Source: Saccoglossus kowalevskii
Lineage: Eukaryota; Hemichordata; Enteropneusta; Harrimaniidae
Length of the DNA: 64,000 bases
Reading direction: 5' to 3'
Assembly (NCBI RefSeq): GCF_000003605.2
Contig: NW_003109979.1
Coordinates: forward strand, 86,219-150,218
Positions 1-11,562 of the stretch are shown here, piece after piece (the stretch's first letter is position 1; every line of letters starts with the position of its first letter). Below the pieces are notes generated by a model. The model was not told the DNA's origin, did not search any database, and saw only the letters and a list, made by a program, of their open reading frames with translations. The position numbers and the translations under genes are program-made.

Positions 1-1086
1 TAGGTAATTGTTACTAGTCGCACCGTGCACACACATCATATGAGTTCACAGGCCATAGGCCTAGTAAATCGCTGTCATCATTTATATACGATGCAATATT
101 TATTTTTGGTCATTTAGTTTCTCTGATTCATGACATCATGTGCCAATAAATCCTGAAAATTGGCTTTGCTAAGCGATGAGTCGTTTAGTACAAAACACTG
201 AATGATCATAGCATGGTGTGCAGAGTTTTAGAGGTAAAGCAATTGTTAAGAATATATTAAAATTTGTGGAAAAGGGCAAAGGCTCTTACCTTAGTACAAT
301 GTCTGTACGGCGTCCTGGGCTGGCTGGCAAAATAATCACGTCATCGAAAGATGCGTGTACGTGTACTTTAGACAATTTCCATGACGCTGCATTGCATGTG
401 TAGAGTCAACGTCACGATTTCAGCGTATTAATTTTTCTCCGCTTTTTTCAACAAATAATTCACTTTTTTCTCATGGGAAAACATCGTCAATCTTATTTTA
501 TTAGCCTGAACTTTGTCTTGACAGTGCAAATTATACTCAAACAAACGTCTTTGGATGATTTCTGGCACCCAAAATTGATTCTCGACTCAGTCCTAATTAC
601 GCGTTTAGGAATGACCTGGTGATCCAAAATTGACCTCGAATGAAAATACTGCCGCCTACGGCGGGTCCCGGGATCATTGCGTCAAGGTTGGAGTTTATTT
701 AAACCGGATATTACGTATTAGCACGTGTTTCATACATCTTATCTAGTCTAGGTTGCAGGATAAGTATAATGCATCGTATACACAATAGGGCACTCACAGA
801 TGGCCGATTATTCACTTGGCTCCAACTTTTCAAATTGTTGTTCCTCTGTCTGTCTGTCTGTCTGTGTATGTGCACAGCTACCAATCACACAAATTAGTGT
901 TTGTATCACTGATGCTTTGCATGAATGACGATTCGTCATTTTTGACGGATTCTCTTCGTTAATTGTCAAATATTGTTCACAGCTGCAGAGGTCAATCGAT
1001 AATAAAGTCTGAAAATTTTCAGACTAAACAAAAAACGAAGCAATGATTTTACCAATACAAGTAGTTTCGTGATTGTACCTTTTCAG
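1..1086. other. Stretch upstream of the lectin exons, no gene recognised
   Basis: AT-rich DNA with no exon I can recognise. The lectin gene that follows needs at least one more 5' exon (start codon, signal peptide and the first part of the domain), and I could not find it here, so it may lie outside the window. The stretch holds a CTGT microsatellite (846-866) and a perfect 20-bp palindrome at 1006-1025 (AGTCTGAAAA and its complement). Confidence 0.5.
846..866. repeat. (CTGT)n microsatellite
   Basis: Five consecutive CTGT units. Simple repeat, no other meaning seen. Confidence 0.9.
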
Positions 1087-2552
1087 TGAGGAGACGTTTT
1101 GAATTGGTTGGTAGTACTAATACCTGGGCCGAGGCTAAATCTCTGTGCAGTAGTAGGGGTGGCCATTTAGCAAAGATTGAAAATGCCGAGGACCAGTCAT
1201 ATATAGTAGGCCTTATTGGTCAGAGTGGGTTGTCTCCTCTCACGTGTAAGTGCTGAAATTCATTGTTAACGTTGTTCGAAAACATGTTGTGTACATGTAT
1301 GTGTTTTCTTTATTTGTATCTCGGTTATGTTCAGATCATGACTCTTATAATACTATTGAATAAAGATTAAACTTTATCGATGATATGTCGCTAGCGTAAG
1401 AGAGCAGTTCGTATTTGGGCAGTTAAATTGACCTTGCTAACCGATCCTCGTTCAGCGATCGTGGTTGTGTGAAATACCTTGCATAGCATATCATTTATCG
1501 TCTAAGCTGTTTCTTTGTGCTACAGATGGCTGGTATATTGGATTAAACGACAGAGCAATTGAGGGCACGCGGGTGTGGGAGGATGGCTCCAGTCTTGTGG
1601 GTTACACCAATTGGCATCCAACTGAACCAAACGATGGCGGAAACTGGGGTAATGGTGAGGACTGCACGGAGATATCGTAAGTCAAATATCTGTATTATTA
1701 AGACAATCAATTTAAGGCGGTGTCCACCAGCGTGTTTGCATTGCTATTGTGAAATGAACACATTGTGAATGCATTTCATATACAATGTAATAACATTGCA
1801 GCGTCAGGCTTTTATATTGACGTATTGTAATATTGTTTTTGTATTATCAACGCCTATTATTCAATTGTAATCATGAAATTACGCAAATCAATAAGCTTGT
1901 CTCTCGATACATTTACGAGCGTGGCACACGAAATATACATTTATATATGTAACCATCACAAATCAACAAAAACTTGTTTTAAGTTGCATGTACACTGAGT
2001 TTGATATTGTTTTTAAGTTGTCCGCTCTACATTATTGCGCAGCAAATTTCATTATGTAACCCCGTTTTATATTCCAAGTCCTACGCAAATATCGTAACGA
2101 GTCGCTTATGTTCTTATCTCAGACGTGACTATAATTTCAAGTGGAATGATGTGGCATGTTCATCCTCGTTGTTTGCTATTTGCCAATACGATGGTATGTT
2201 ATCACGATCAATGTGTCCATACGCAATTACAAACTAAATATTGTCCCCGGCAAAATTACGTCAGTCATCGATACTATCTAGTTTCTAATGCATTATGCTA
2301 TACTGTATTGCGATAGGGGGAAATGACCAGTGAGCAACACGTATACGGTTACGTTGTATTTGAATGCAAACAATAAACATGTGTGATTATGTTATGTATT
2401 ATGTTGCGGTGGAGTACAGACAAATCGACAATGATCAATCAATACGTACGAATTTGTAGTGTATTATGTTGTGTACTATTTAATCGTCTGTTACAGTAGT
2501 GATTGTACTTTTGTTTTTGTTTTGTTTTTCATTTTGTGCAGATGCCTGGTGA
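1087..2552 (+). CDS. C-type lectin domain protein, 3' part (four exons)
   Basis: I join four exons: 1087-1251, 1526-1676, 2123-2193 and 2542-2552 (stop TGA 2550-2552). Each junction has good splice signals (for example TTTTCAG before 1087 and GTAAGT after 1251 and 1676), and the reading phase carries through. Exon 1 gives the first helix (FELVGSTNTWAEAKSLC and GGHLAKIENAEDQ). Exon 2 gives WYIGLND and the loop TNWHPTEPNDGG...GEDC. Exon 3 gives the KWNDVAC and FAICQYD ending. The EPN and WND motifs are those of calcium-binding C-type lectins of mannose/GlcNAc type, so the product probably binds sugars outside the cell. The protein ends three residues after the domain (D-A-W). The 5' exon(s) with the signal peptide and the start are not found. 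An AATAAA at 2994-2999 could end the transcript. Such genes are numerous in marine invertebrates; I give no ortholog name. Confidence 0.8.
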
Positions 2553-2559
2553 TAAAGAC

Positions 2560-5280
2560 GTAACCTTTGAATTGGGCAACCGCAGAGTCGACAACATTGA
2601 AGATATAATACTTTTAAGATAATATCACGTGACCCGTGTGTATGTTTATAATGTGTGTTTCCCGTTCATATTTTCACAGTCGGTACCGCCAATAATGACG
2701 CACTGTGCACTGTTAGAGGTTATTTACACTTATGTGACAAGTTCTTGTAAATCAATGTTTTTGACATTTTTTGCGATAAAACTTAGTATTTCACACAGTA
2801 GCTTTGTTTTAATAATTATTCACAAGCATTGAATTTAATGGAAATGTTTTCAAATTAATTGTGACAATGAATGTGATAACAGCATTCGAAACGTTCTACT
2901 TGCAACCGTGGTTGAATGAAATAGACATTGAACAGTGAATGATGGCATAAATGTGAACCCCGTAGTTCTTTTTTGTTAGCGGCAACGTTTATGAATAAAA
3001 TCGTCTCTATTGACATAATCTCAACATTACTTGGTACCCTCTGAGGGCTTAACAATGACCTGTTTAAATGTGTCAAAGAAAGCAATGGCCTGTTTAAATG
3101 TGTCAATTGAAGTTAGTGTGTAAGATATTAAATCACATCAGTAGAGTGGCGTTACAGTTCATGATGGCGGTATGACGGCCATAACAAGACTCTCATATAT
3201 TTGTTATTTAGTGTGGCTGACAATCGGACATGATAGAAACTGACGCGAGATTAATTTGTACGTTTCTTTGTATACATGTGGAATAAAATCAGTTAAGCCA
3301 CTGAAACAACACTCGTTAAAACAATATGTTCACCGGGCAACTATTTTGAATCCGATCAATAAAAAAAAATTGGTGAGCATCAATGACCATATAAATTCAT
3401 GTGGAATAAGACCACACACGACCGTGATCTGGCTCTAGAATGGCAAATTGATTATAGGTGTCATACTCACTACAAATGTAAATATTGTTTTTGTTTTTAT
3501 TTCAACTGTTTAACATACAGCGGAGCTATATCGACCGAAAGGCAGCTTGTTTTTTTCTTACACTCGATAAGCGGGGCCCAAACTGATATTTTGAACGATG
3601 TTAATAGACAGAACTATTCACCTTTATAGTGGCAGTCTTGTTTGGGCCTATTCATAAACACATGGTATATTGTTTATTTAACTACGGCTTGTATAATTAA
3701 AAAAAGTTGTTCACCCAATCAGAACGATGCCTTTAGACAATTAATATGTTGACTTAATATCTTTCTGACCCACATTCGCTACTATTTAGATTATTCATAC
3801 GTGTTGTGCGCCTCGAGTATCAAGCGATGGCCCCGGATAACTAAACAGTGGGATTTGAATGGAAGAGTGTGAAGTTAGTCGACACAACGTTCTGTGTATC
3901 CATATTTGGTTGTCCATGGTCATTATATAAACGAACCTAACGCGAGTGTAAGACATAGTTACATACACACCCAATGATATCTAAACAGTATATAGCTTCA
4001 TAGTCTTATGACAATATTAATGAGTTTATCAATTGTTAGTGACCACGACATATTTGGCCCACCGACCTAGGTTAACGCAAGGTTTCAGAATTACAATAAT
4101 ATCGTTCGTTTGAACAATATATCAAACAATGTGTTTGCCGTGATTGGGTGACATTGTACTATTTAAGTTTCATTGCCGCCTGGCCTTCTACAAATGCTTT
4201 TTGTATTGTTCAACTATAAAGCGCGTTATGAAGTGAACCTTCAAAGAGTAGGTACTCGACGACCACTTAACTTGTTTTTTGTTTGATATAGACGATTAAA
4301 CGCATTCGTTTCCCCCCCAAAAAAGAATATAAGGTTAAGTGATGTCGCACCTTCGGATCGATTAGAAACGTGTAAATACATGCACTATGACTATACGTTT
4401 CACTGCAACTGCCCACAACACAACATCTAAAAACTCTCTCTCTCAAAAAAAAAAGAAAAAAAAGAAAAAACGCCGACCAAAAAATGTATATCGTTTAAAA
4501 GTATACTGAACGACCAGTGTTATTACGACCCAGGGGTATGACTTCCTCTCACATTTTCTCATTTGGTGGCGCACTTTCGGCGAGAGTCGGAAATCCGGAA
4601 GCAGTCGATCGTTTCACGATAGGTGGGCGTGGCTACAACACGAGAAATATCCCAAATTTACTTGGATACGAGTAATTATTTTCAGCAAAAAAATCAATAA
4701 CTGCCCATTTCAGTGGGACACAGATATAAAATGGGAAACGTGAGGGTAGGCATTTCACAGGCACTTTAACGTGGAGAACGCTATTGCCTTCTCAAAAATT
4801 GAAAATGACTGGTATCCTGTGGAGAGAAAAATCGGAAAATAAACAAACACGAAAGAACGTTATGTTTACGTAACATAAAGAAATGTTTAGATGTCACTCA
4901 CTGCTGTTGTTGGTGAAATGCTCGTCGACCATAACCCGTGAATATATGACGTAATGTTATGTTGAGCTCATTAACAATAGCTGAGTAAATTGTATTCGAT
5001 GGTCTGCTCATCCAAACGTATCGATGCACGGTTATCGCAAATTCAGCTCCTCCCACATGTTAATATTATCGTAAGCTCATTAAATATGCTAATGTAATTA
5101 TCAGGTCATTACATATGCTGATGTAATCAATAGTGAACGTTGTCGTTTTGTGCACAAGATGGTGATGTCAATCAACATCATGTACAATTAATAGTTATCT
5201 GATCCCTTCAGCATATCATAGAAGATGCCCATATAAAAAGAACAGTGAAATATATACTACAATGTTTTCTCGTTTTTGTT
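2560..5280. other. Intergenic, no gene recognised
   Basis: AT-rich. Only short open frames without recognisable domains. It holds a 30-bp imperfect direct repeat at 3055-3111 (core CTGTTTAAATGTGTCAA twice), a low-complexity CT/A-rich stretch at about 4430-4490, and an imperfect tandem pair of about 30 bp at 5072-5132 (ATATGCTRATGTAAT). Confidence 0.5.
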
Positions 5281-5368
5281 AAATTCTTTAGTAGACTTGA
5301 TTGCAATATTCAAGTTCACTCTATTAGCGGAAAAATAAGTTCAATGTCATTCTTTCAATCAACTCTTT

Positions 5369-5698
5369 TCAAAACATTTTTAAAACAACATGTAGAAATT
5401 GTAGTGAATATAAATAAATAAATTTAGTGATGGTTTTAAATACATCAGGCAATGAGTTCCAATGTTTTGTTGCAGAGTGTTTTAGACTGCATCGGTTTAG
5501 TTTAAGATTCAGTTTTGGGATATAATAATTCAAGCTACACGCTAAGCGGGTTTGATAATTATGGGACAATGGGTTTAAATAGTTGTAAACATTATGTACA
5601 TAATGGTTACTGAGATCAAAAACAAATAAGCAGGTTTGTAATTTGCAGATTGAAAAATGTCTAGTAGTTGTAGTTTTTGAAATAGAGCGGAGCAGCAT
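5369..5698 (-). mobile_element. LINE reverse-transcriptase C-terminal remnant
   Basis: The minus-strand frame encodes 109 residues. Their order (LFVFDLSNHY, then LSHNYQTR, then KHWNSLPDVF near the end) is the conserved tail after the reverse-transcriptase domain of CR1/L2/Jockey-type non-LTR retrotransposons, where the motifs read H-N/S-Y-x-T-R and K-x-W-N-S-L-P. The catalytic palm is absent. The ORF1 remnant at 6301-6740 lies upstream on the same strand, so both are probably one copy with a large internal deletion. The exact clade is not determined. Confidence 0.72.
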
Positions 5699-6300
5699 GA
5701 GATCATGAGTCAGAGAAAGTGATGAGGCGTACTATTTTTTATCAGTAAGAGATATATTTTGTTTGAAGTAGATTTGCATATGTATTAGCCTAGATTTTTA
5801 GGCATTATGTAATATGTGGAAGAATTAGCGAATTGTAAGAATGAGAATATACTTAGGTACAAAATGACGTCAATTATTATTAATTCTATTTGGTGACAAC
5901 TGGTTTAGACATAGCTCCAAACTGTCAAATTATTCCTAATATGGGTTGTTAGATGTACGGAATTTACCGTTTGTGTGCGTTTCCACACAAATCGTTTCAC
6001 AGTACATAATTTTGAATGTGTTAATACGGGTAAAAGACAAGGATTCGTGAAATGTTTAGATAAAGACATGATATAGAAATGGGTTGAATTATTGGATTGG
6101 AATAGTTAGAATGTGAATTAAATTGGTGAACTGGGTAAGAATTACAGTTATACATAACAGTGGCAATGTCATATTGTGCATCCATAATATTTTGAGTTGC
6201 GACTCAAAAGTTTATATTTAATACGTGTATTAGCTGTCGGCAGTGGTTGCGTCAGAAGACGGTTGTCGAATACGCTAAATATCTTTAAGTGATTTTATCC
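5699..6300. other. Spacer between the two LINE parts
   Basis: If 5369-5698 and 6301-6740 are one element, the endonuclease and most of the reverse transcriptase should lie here, but there is room for only about 600 bp and I recognise no motif. This is either a large deletion or decayed sequence. Confidence 0.4.
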
Positions 6301-6740
6301 TTACAGCACCGGCCCCCTCACAGCGTCGTACACAAATCTTACTGCCGTCAGCCCATATATAAACATCCATCCACACCGTTTTCTGACCACGTTCGCATTG
6401 TGAAAGAGGTGTTTGTTGGCATCTGTTAGGTTCTCGTTAATATAAAAGGTAGTTGTTGTATTGTAAACCATATTCATGTCGTTTGTTGCGGACAGATATT
6501 CTGACAAATCGCACCGATGGCTCGCGACAATATCCTTAGGTGTAATGTTGACTCCGACGGATTCCGCGACTTACACAACCAACATATCAGTATCTTAATT
6601 TGGATTCTGTAGAATGCTATGTATTTCGAGACGCCTTGTATATTGTTGTAGGTCTTGTAGTTCATTGGTGGCTGTATAGTTGTTTGTATAGTTTCCAGTT
6701 TTACTTTTAACTCTAGATTCTCCCTAACAATTTCCTGCAA
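6301..6740 (-). mobile_element. LINE ORF1 (FP-like/coiled-coil) remnant
   Basis: Read on the minus strand across two frames, this shows the typical order of a LINE ORF1 protein. First comes a coiled-coil stretch (IVRENLELKVKLETIQ). Then come decayed words matching LEIHGI..ENTDQLV and VAESVGVNITP.DI..SHR. Last is the FP-like end YINENLTDANKHLFHNA...GPVL. The last part fits the baculovirus-FP-like domain common in CR1/Jockey/RTE-type ORF1. The copy has stops, a frame change and an internal gap between SHR and FYINENLT, so it is dead. It precedes the RT tail in the correct order on the same strand. Confidence 0.68.
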
Positions 6741-6989
6741 GAGCCTCCAGGGTGGACATGGTGACTCTCAGTTTGTGAGTATAAACAAGTAATTGACATC
6801 TCAGTTCAATAAATTATGCATAACACAGAAACACAGAAGTTTGGTATTCAGCATCAGCAAAAACGCTGATTTATACCAACATAAAGGGCGTTTTTCGACG
6901 TGAAAAACCTTGTCAGTCCTGCAAACAAGATTTGAATTTCCAAGCTGTGAAGGACATCAATGTAGTCAGGGTTTTGTTCTCATAAAAAT

Positions 6990-7418
6990 ATCGTTTTTGT
7001 TTTTGCCTCATAGAGGCTTATTGTTTTGATGATTTAAAATTACAATATTGCAATTATCCAGTATAATTATAAATTAACACAGTAAGCAATTTCCACTTTA
7101 TTTCAAGTAATTATCGGATTTTGCCAATTACTCACGTCATTTCCTAGCCTTCAAAATCTACACCGGTTCATTGCTCATTTCCGCATTGGGTTTGATAATT
7201 GTCATATCCAACTTAAACGGGTTTATTTTTGTATAACACAATTTATTCAAATTAGACTGTTCATTAAAATTAACCTTTATAATGAGTTTTCAAGTGTGAG
7301 TTTGTAGATGGCTTATAATATTATATCTTGCTTGTTATATTTATGCATTCTTGTTCAGAGAGTGTACATCTTAACGTGTGCTCTGTAAGAAGGATTAGCT
7401 GAAGTGCTAGTAGACAGG
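6990..7418 (+). promoter_or_regulatory. Shared upstream unit and 5' noncoding exon of CRD gene 1
   Basis: About 430 bp closely similar in order to the upstream regions of CRD gene 2 (from about 17760) and gene 3 (from about 20400). Shared words include AATTATCGGRTTTTGCCA, TGTTCATTAAAAT and TTATAATATTATATC. The last probably marks the core promoter. The segment ends at a donor-like ACAGG|GTGAGTGG (exon end 7418), which is conserved in gene 2 (18162) and gene 3 (20823). A noncoding first exon with an intron of about 250 bp before the coding exon is the simplest reading. Confidence 0.6.
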
Positions 7419-7696
7419 GTGAGTGGCGTACTGTGTATTGTACATGCATCGTTTGCATCACAAGCAATCGTTATCAAGAATCTGGTTATTCAAAACATGT
7501 TGTTATAGCTTAGGTTTATGTTCACCAGTGCGTCAAATACATGATATAAGCTTTGTATATGTGTCGACGATGAAATAGACTTGTTTAATTGTTAAAATTC
7601 AACTACTAACACGATTTCATTTACTATGATATTATATTCAGATTTTATTTTTATTTTTCCGGCAGTAACTGAATCTACTACCGATTACGATTCAAG

Positions 7697-8113
7697 ATGA
7701 AACGCCTTTCTATTGTGTGTATATCCTTTACCTTGATACTGTTGGTGATCCAAGAATTGAGTTGCCAAAAGTGCCAAGACGTAGATCCGATATGTGGAGG
7801 ATTCTACAATCAAACGGTATTTCCCAATCACTTCGGTCACACGTCGTTTAAAAAGGCAAGGCGGGCGATGTCCCCGGTACGACATTTGATTAGCGACTGT
7901 CCAGCAGTAACGAAGCTGTTTCTCTGTTCGTTGTACATGCCAGTGTGTACTATTTTAGAAAATTACATTCCACCGTGTTATGAAACCTGTCAGGCAGCGT
8001 TCGCCGGATGTGAAGAACTGCCCGTCGTGCAACCTGATCTTAAATGTGATGATTTCCCGCCTAGTTCACAGCTTTGCATCGGGCTGCCAACTACACCAAG
8101 TCACCAAAACTAA
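7697..8113 (+). CDS. Secreted Frizzled-type CRD protein 1 (138 aa, tail-less)
   Basis: A signal peptide (residues 1-23, hydrophobic FTLILLVI) is followed by a single cysteine-rich domain with ten cysteines (26, 33, 68, 77, 84, 94, 98, 105, 117, 127) spaced as in Frizzled CRDs. Landmark words are DPICGGFYNQT, FPNHFGHTS, LFLCSLYMPVC and PPCYETC. N38 is a glycosylation site. The coding part is one exon: acceptor CGGCAG ends at 7665 and the ATG follows 31 nt later, at the same place as in the two sister genes. The helix that is acidic in Frizzleds is basic here (KKARRAMSPVRH). The protein stops soon after the last CRD cysteine, while its sisters go on for about 45 residues. DNA after the stop (to about 8180) still resembles the sisters' tail, so the tail was lost by a deletion or frame change. 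Likely role: an extracellular Wnt- or lipid-binding CRD, by inference only. Confidence 0.85.
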   Translation: MKRLSIVCISFTLILLVIQELSCQKCQDVDPICGGFYNQTVFPNHFGHTSFKKARRAMSPVRHLISDCPAVTKLFLCSLYMPVCTILENYIPPCYETCQAAFAGCEELPVVQPDLKCDDFPPSSQLCIGLPTTPSHQN

Positions 8114-8185
8114 ATCACACTCCTGGAAGATGAAATGACGTTATCTACTGTCATTGCTAAATACTGTGTGACTGAACTGACTAAT
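8114..8185 (+). pseudogene. Relic of the lost C-terminal tail of CRD gene 1
   Basis: After the stop, words such as AAATCACA and GTCATTGCTAAATACTGTG line up with the sister genes' coding tail (AAATCACAACTG and GTCACTGCCAAATACAGTG), with a gap between them. This segment no longer reads in frame with gene 1. Confidence 0.6.
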
Positions 8186-8214
8186 ATTAACATTTGCGTA
8201 ATAATGTCATACTA

Positions 8215-8217
8215 TAT

Positions 8218-8292
<75 letters not shown>

Positions 8293-8294
8293 TT
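8215..8294. repeat. (TTTA)n microsatellite
   Basis: About 20 consecutive TTTA units just downstream of CRD gene 1. Confidence 0.95.
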
Positions 8295-8549
8295 AAATTA
8301 TTTAGATTTAGCGTCGACTTAGGAAGCACCGATCAGACACAGAATTAAGGTACGGAATTTTGAAGTAACCAAATTCAAAATGTCAACAACAAAAAACAGT
8401 TACTGGGGGAGTTATGTTATCGAAGATGTAAACAAATATTAAGAACACATTTATCTATATGCAATTTGATGTTGCGACTAATGAAATCGAGAGTGCACAT
8501 CGTACTAGAAAGACATCACCAGCAGATGAATGAGTTTAGTACCTTGGTC

Positions 8550-8950
8550 TCTGGTGGCGCTGTTTTTTAACTATTGCGTTTTTGAGTTATTTGACACAAT
8601 TCCCAATGGAATCAGTGTGACCATGTTTTATGGACACTTCGTTTAGTCAGTATCTTGTTTTGAAAAAAAATGTTGTTTTTGTGTTTTTGGTTTTGATGTT
8701 TCTATTCTTTAAAATACGCTATTGCAAATAACATCGATTCAATTTCAGCATTTTGTCAAGTAACTTTCAGGTTTTGTTAAATATTTTCCTATTGCTTGTT
8801 TTTATCTCCTAGGCCAGTTTATTGTCGTATAATTTCCCATTCTCATGTTGCATTTCACAATATTCGAAGATATGGCAGTTTTTACGATTTCTGTCCGCGT
8901 TCAAACTTGTTCATTAAAATAATAAATTAACTGAAGGTTCATTTATTTTA
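8550..8950 (+). repeat. Relic upstream half of a CRD-gene unit
   Basis: It starts with CTTTGGTCTCTGGTGGCGCTG-like sequence shared with 20240-20260. It then follows the same order of words as the region in front of CRD gene 3, up to the TGTTCATTAAAAT block (8910-8925). No first exon or coding exon follows, so this is a truncated duplicate of the promoter half only. Confidence 0.55.
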
Positions 8951-8959
8951 TAAATGATT

Positions 8960-10430
8960 GTTGATAAAAAGATTGCAATACTGTAATATCTTTCTACCTT
9001 AATGTATTACTTATTATTATTAAGTTTATTTAGCAGGTTGTCACCATTTATTTTAATTTCACATCTTTATCTTTGGGAATATGTATATCATGTAAATGCA
9101 ATGTGAGTGTTTTTGTTTGTTTTTGTTTTTTTTGTTTGTTTTTTTTTTAGAAAATGGATGAGGAAAATGAATAGATAATTAGCATATCATGATCAAATGT
9201 TATGCACAGATCGTCGTATTTTTCCAGACTATTTTGATATATTTGTTTCTCTGGATTCTCGAGTTTTCGTATATGACAATATTACGTGAAATAAAGTTGT
9301 ATTTTGTTCTGAGTTGGCCGTGTCTACGTGTTTAAAGTTTTGTTTTCATTGTTCAAAACATTTACGAGGTTGAACGACGTTATACTGCAATATAACTGAC
9401 TGACATTGAACTTCCGTAACCAAAATCTTGTCCTTTGAGCTTGGAGTTGCAAGATACCGGATTGAAGATACCATCGGCTTGCGCTCTCATCTTTAAAAGT
9501 ATATATATATATCTGTTTAATTCGTTTAAAAGATTCCTCTCATTAGTAAATAGCGCTCTCACTCAACAATATTTAGAATGAGTGGTTGGTCAAAAGTTTA
9601 ATGAGTCAGGTGCATTTATTGGCTAAGCTTGTTGTACATAGATAGAACCATTAATGCTGTAGGGTGTACTGGGAGGGGTGGAGGATTTCATGTTTGTAAT
9701 GACTGGTTGTAATGCGGTATCTCGTTGTTTTCAAGATGCAGCCTGATATTTGTTGCTTTCTTGGTTGTTCAATTGTGGCTACAATTTGTGTGGTGGGTGG
9801 AAGATGTGTTTATTGTTTGTTGAGTCATTGTTTAGACAACCTGCAGCTTGAAATGGTATGGTCCAAATCCAAATTCGATATGGCGGTGTTGAATTTCTGT
9901 GCGATATGGCAGTGTCATCTAAAAACCACGCATCAAAATGATTTCTGTTTATTTATTTACTGTTGTAGATCCTGAGAACTAGCCATTGAATATGATGTCG
10001 GGAATAAATGGTTTTCTGAACATGCTTTATTAATTATTGCTGGGAATATTCCAGTATGAATTGGGAACAAACTGTGACACCAAACTGAATCTAGTCGTTG
10101 TATTGTTATGCTTCGAAAATATATATTTTTTTTAAATAAAATAAATTAAATAGAAATATTATGTGTATTTTTGTATGTGGAAACATGGTTGGCCCACTCA
10201 AAAATATAAAGAAGTGAGGTCTGCAGTTCCTTTTTTTTTTTTTTTTTTTATTTGTGAAAAAAAAAAACTGGTATTTTACAGAGTGTAAACAATAAAACAC
10301 TCACAGTGCAAGGCTAGTTCACCAACATGTCTATTCTCTTGCATGAGTGTGAAAGTACATGGTTTAGTGACTACCTCTTATGTTTTTAAATTTTAGAATT
10401 TCTTTTATTTGGGAAGGTTCTTCTATAAAA
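8960..10430. other. Intergenic, no gene recognised
   Basis: AT-rich with poly-T/poly-A runs (about 9118-9150, 10230-10270). Open frames here are short and show no domain. Confidence 0.5.
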
Positions 10431-10914
10431 ATAGAACAGATATATATATATACAATGTGTTTGAAAACAATATACGATATCCACGAGACTATATGCGCAT
10501 TGTCGCCAGTCTCAAGTTGCGCGTATAATAATAAACCCACAGTAGTCAATTGTTATGGGGCGTTTTTGAACAACAAGTCAAATTAGAAGCAAAGCAACAG
10601 TGCAACAACTTCAACACACACATTGAAAAGATATAAGGTAACGTTCCTGCGTTCTTTCCTAATGTTATGTTAATCATTTATAGTGGAAAATCGTGAAATT
10701 TTTGTATTTTTTAAATAATGAAATGTTTTCAAATTCCGTCATATTTGTTAGAAAACAGCGAGCAAAGTTGGAAAAAGCGATTGAAATGTTGGCGGAGTTG
10801 CTTGTATATTTAACCTAAGTCATTGTCACGACAGCCCCGCAGTTAAATTCGAAAACATTACACGGCATGAAATCGCGTGTTTCCGGTACGGTTACACAAA
10901 AGTTACATGGCTGT

Positions 10915-11180
10915 TATGCAGTAAAATTGTCGCGTAACCGTCGGACTATGAGGGGTGACATATCCGTCGCGTAACCGTCAGCCGGAAATGTTTGTCGTCC
11001 ATTCAGTTCAACGTAAATCAACGGTAATTTCTGAAAAACCGCTGATTTCCGTTCAACGTTTACAACGTATACTTTTAAATAACCGCTGATTAAGTTGGAC
11101 GGAAGAAACGTAAATGCAGAAATATACGCCAATTTACGTTCAAACTGAAACGGCATAATTTTATTGTTTAGTGAAATACA
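10915..11180. repeat. Unexplained block with direct repeats in copy A
   Basis: The 14-mer GTCGCGTAACCGTC occurs twice 38 bp apart (near 10929 and 10967), followed by several forms of AACCGCTGATT and AACGTAAAT. I find no equivalent in copy B, so it may be an insertion. No terminal inverted repeats recognised. Confidence 0.35.
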
Positions 11181-11562
11181 ATCGAATCTGAAAGCCATAA
11201 ATTACAAAATCGTATCCGTAGTTACCAGTTTTATTTATCACCGTGTCTGTCAAAGCTGAAAGTAAACGCATAAAACTTTTCAGTTCGTGACAGTATATAT
11301 TATATTTTATAACAGCTATAACAATTGAGAAGACGCAGTATTGCTGCTTCATGATTGTGGTTGGGACAAAAGAGTGAGTCACGGATAGGTTATACACTGA
11401 TTTATTGGTTCCTGCAAACAAATGCACATCCCGCTCAGTAAGTTTATTAAAAATGGTTCAATTCGAAATTTACTCTGAAACCATTCAACAACTGCATTAT
11501 ATATTTTCTGGTGCACTTTAATAGTAAATAATGTCCTGTACAGTCAACGCCAATTTCGTATT

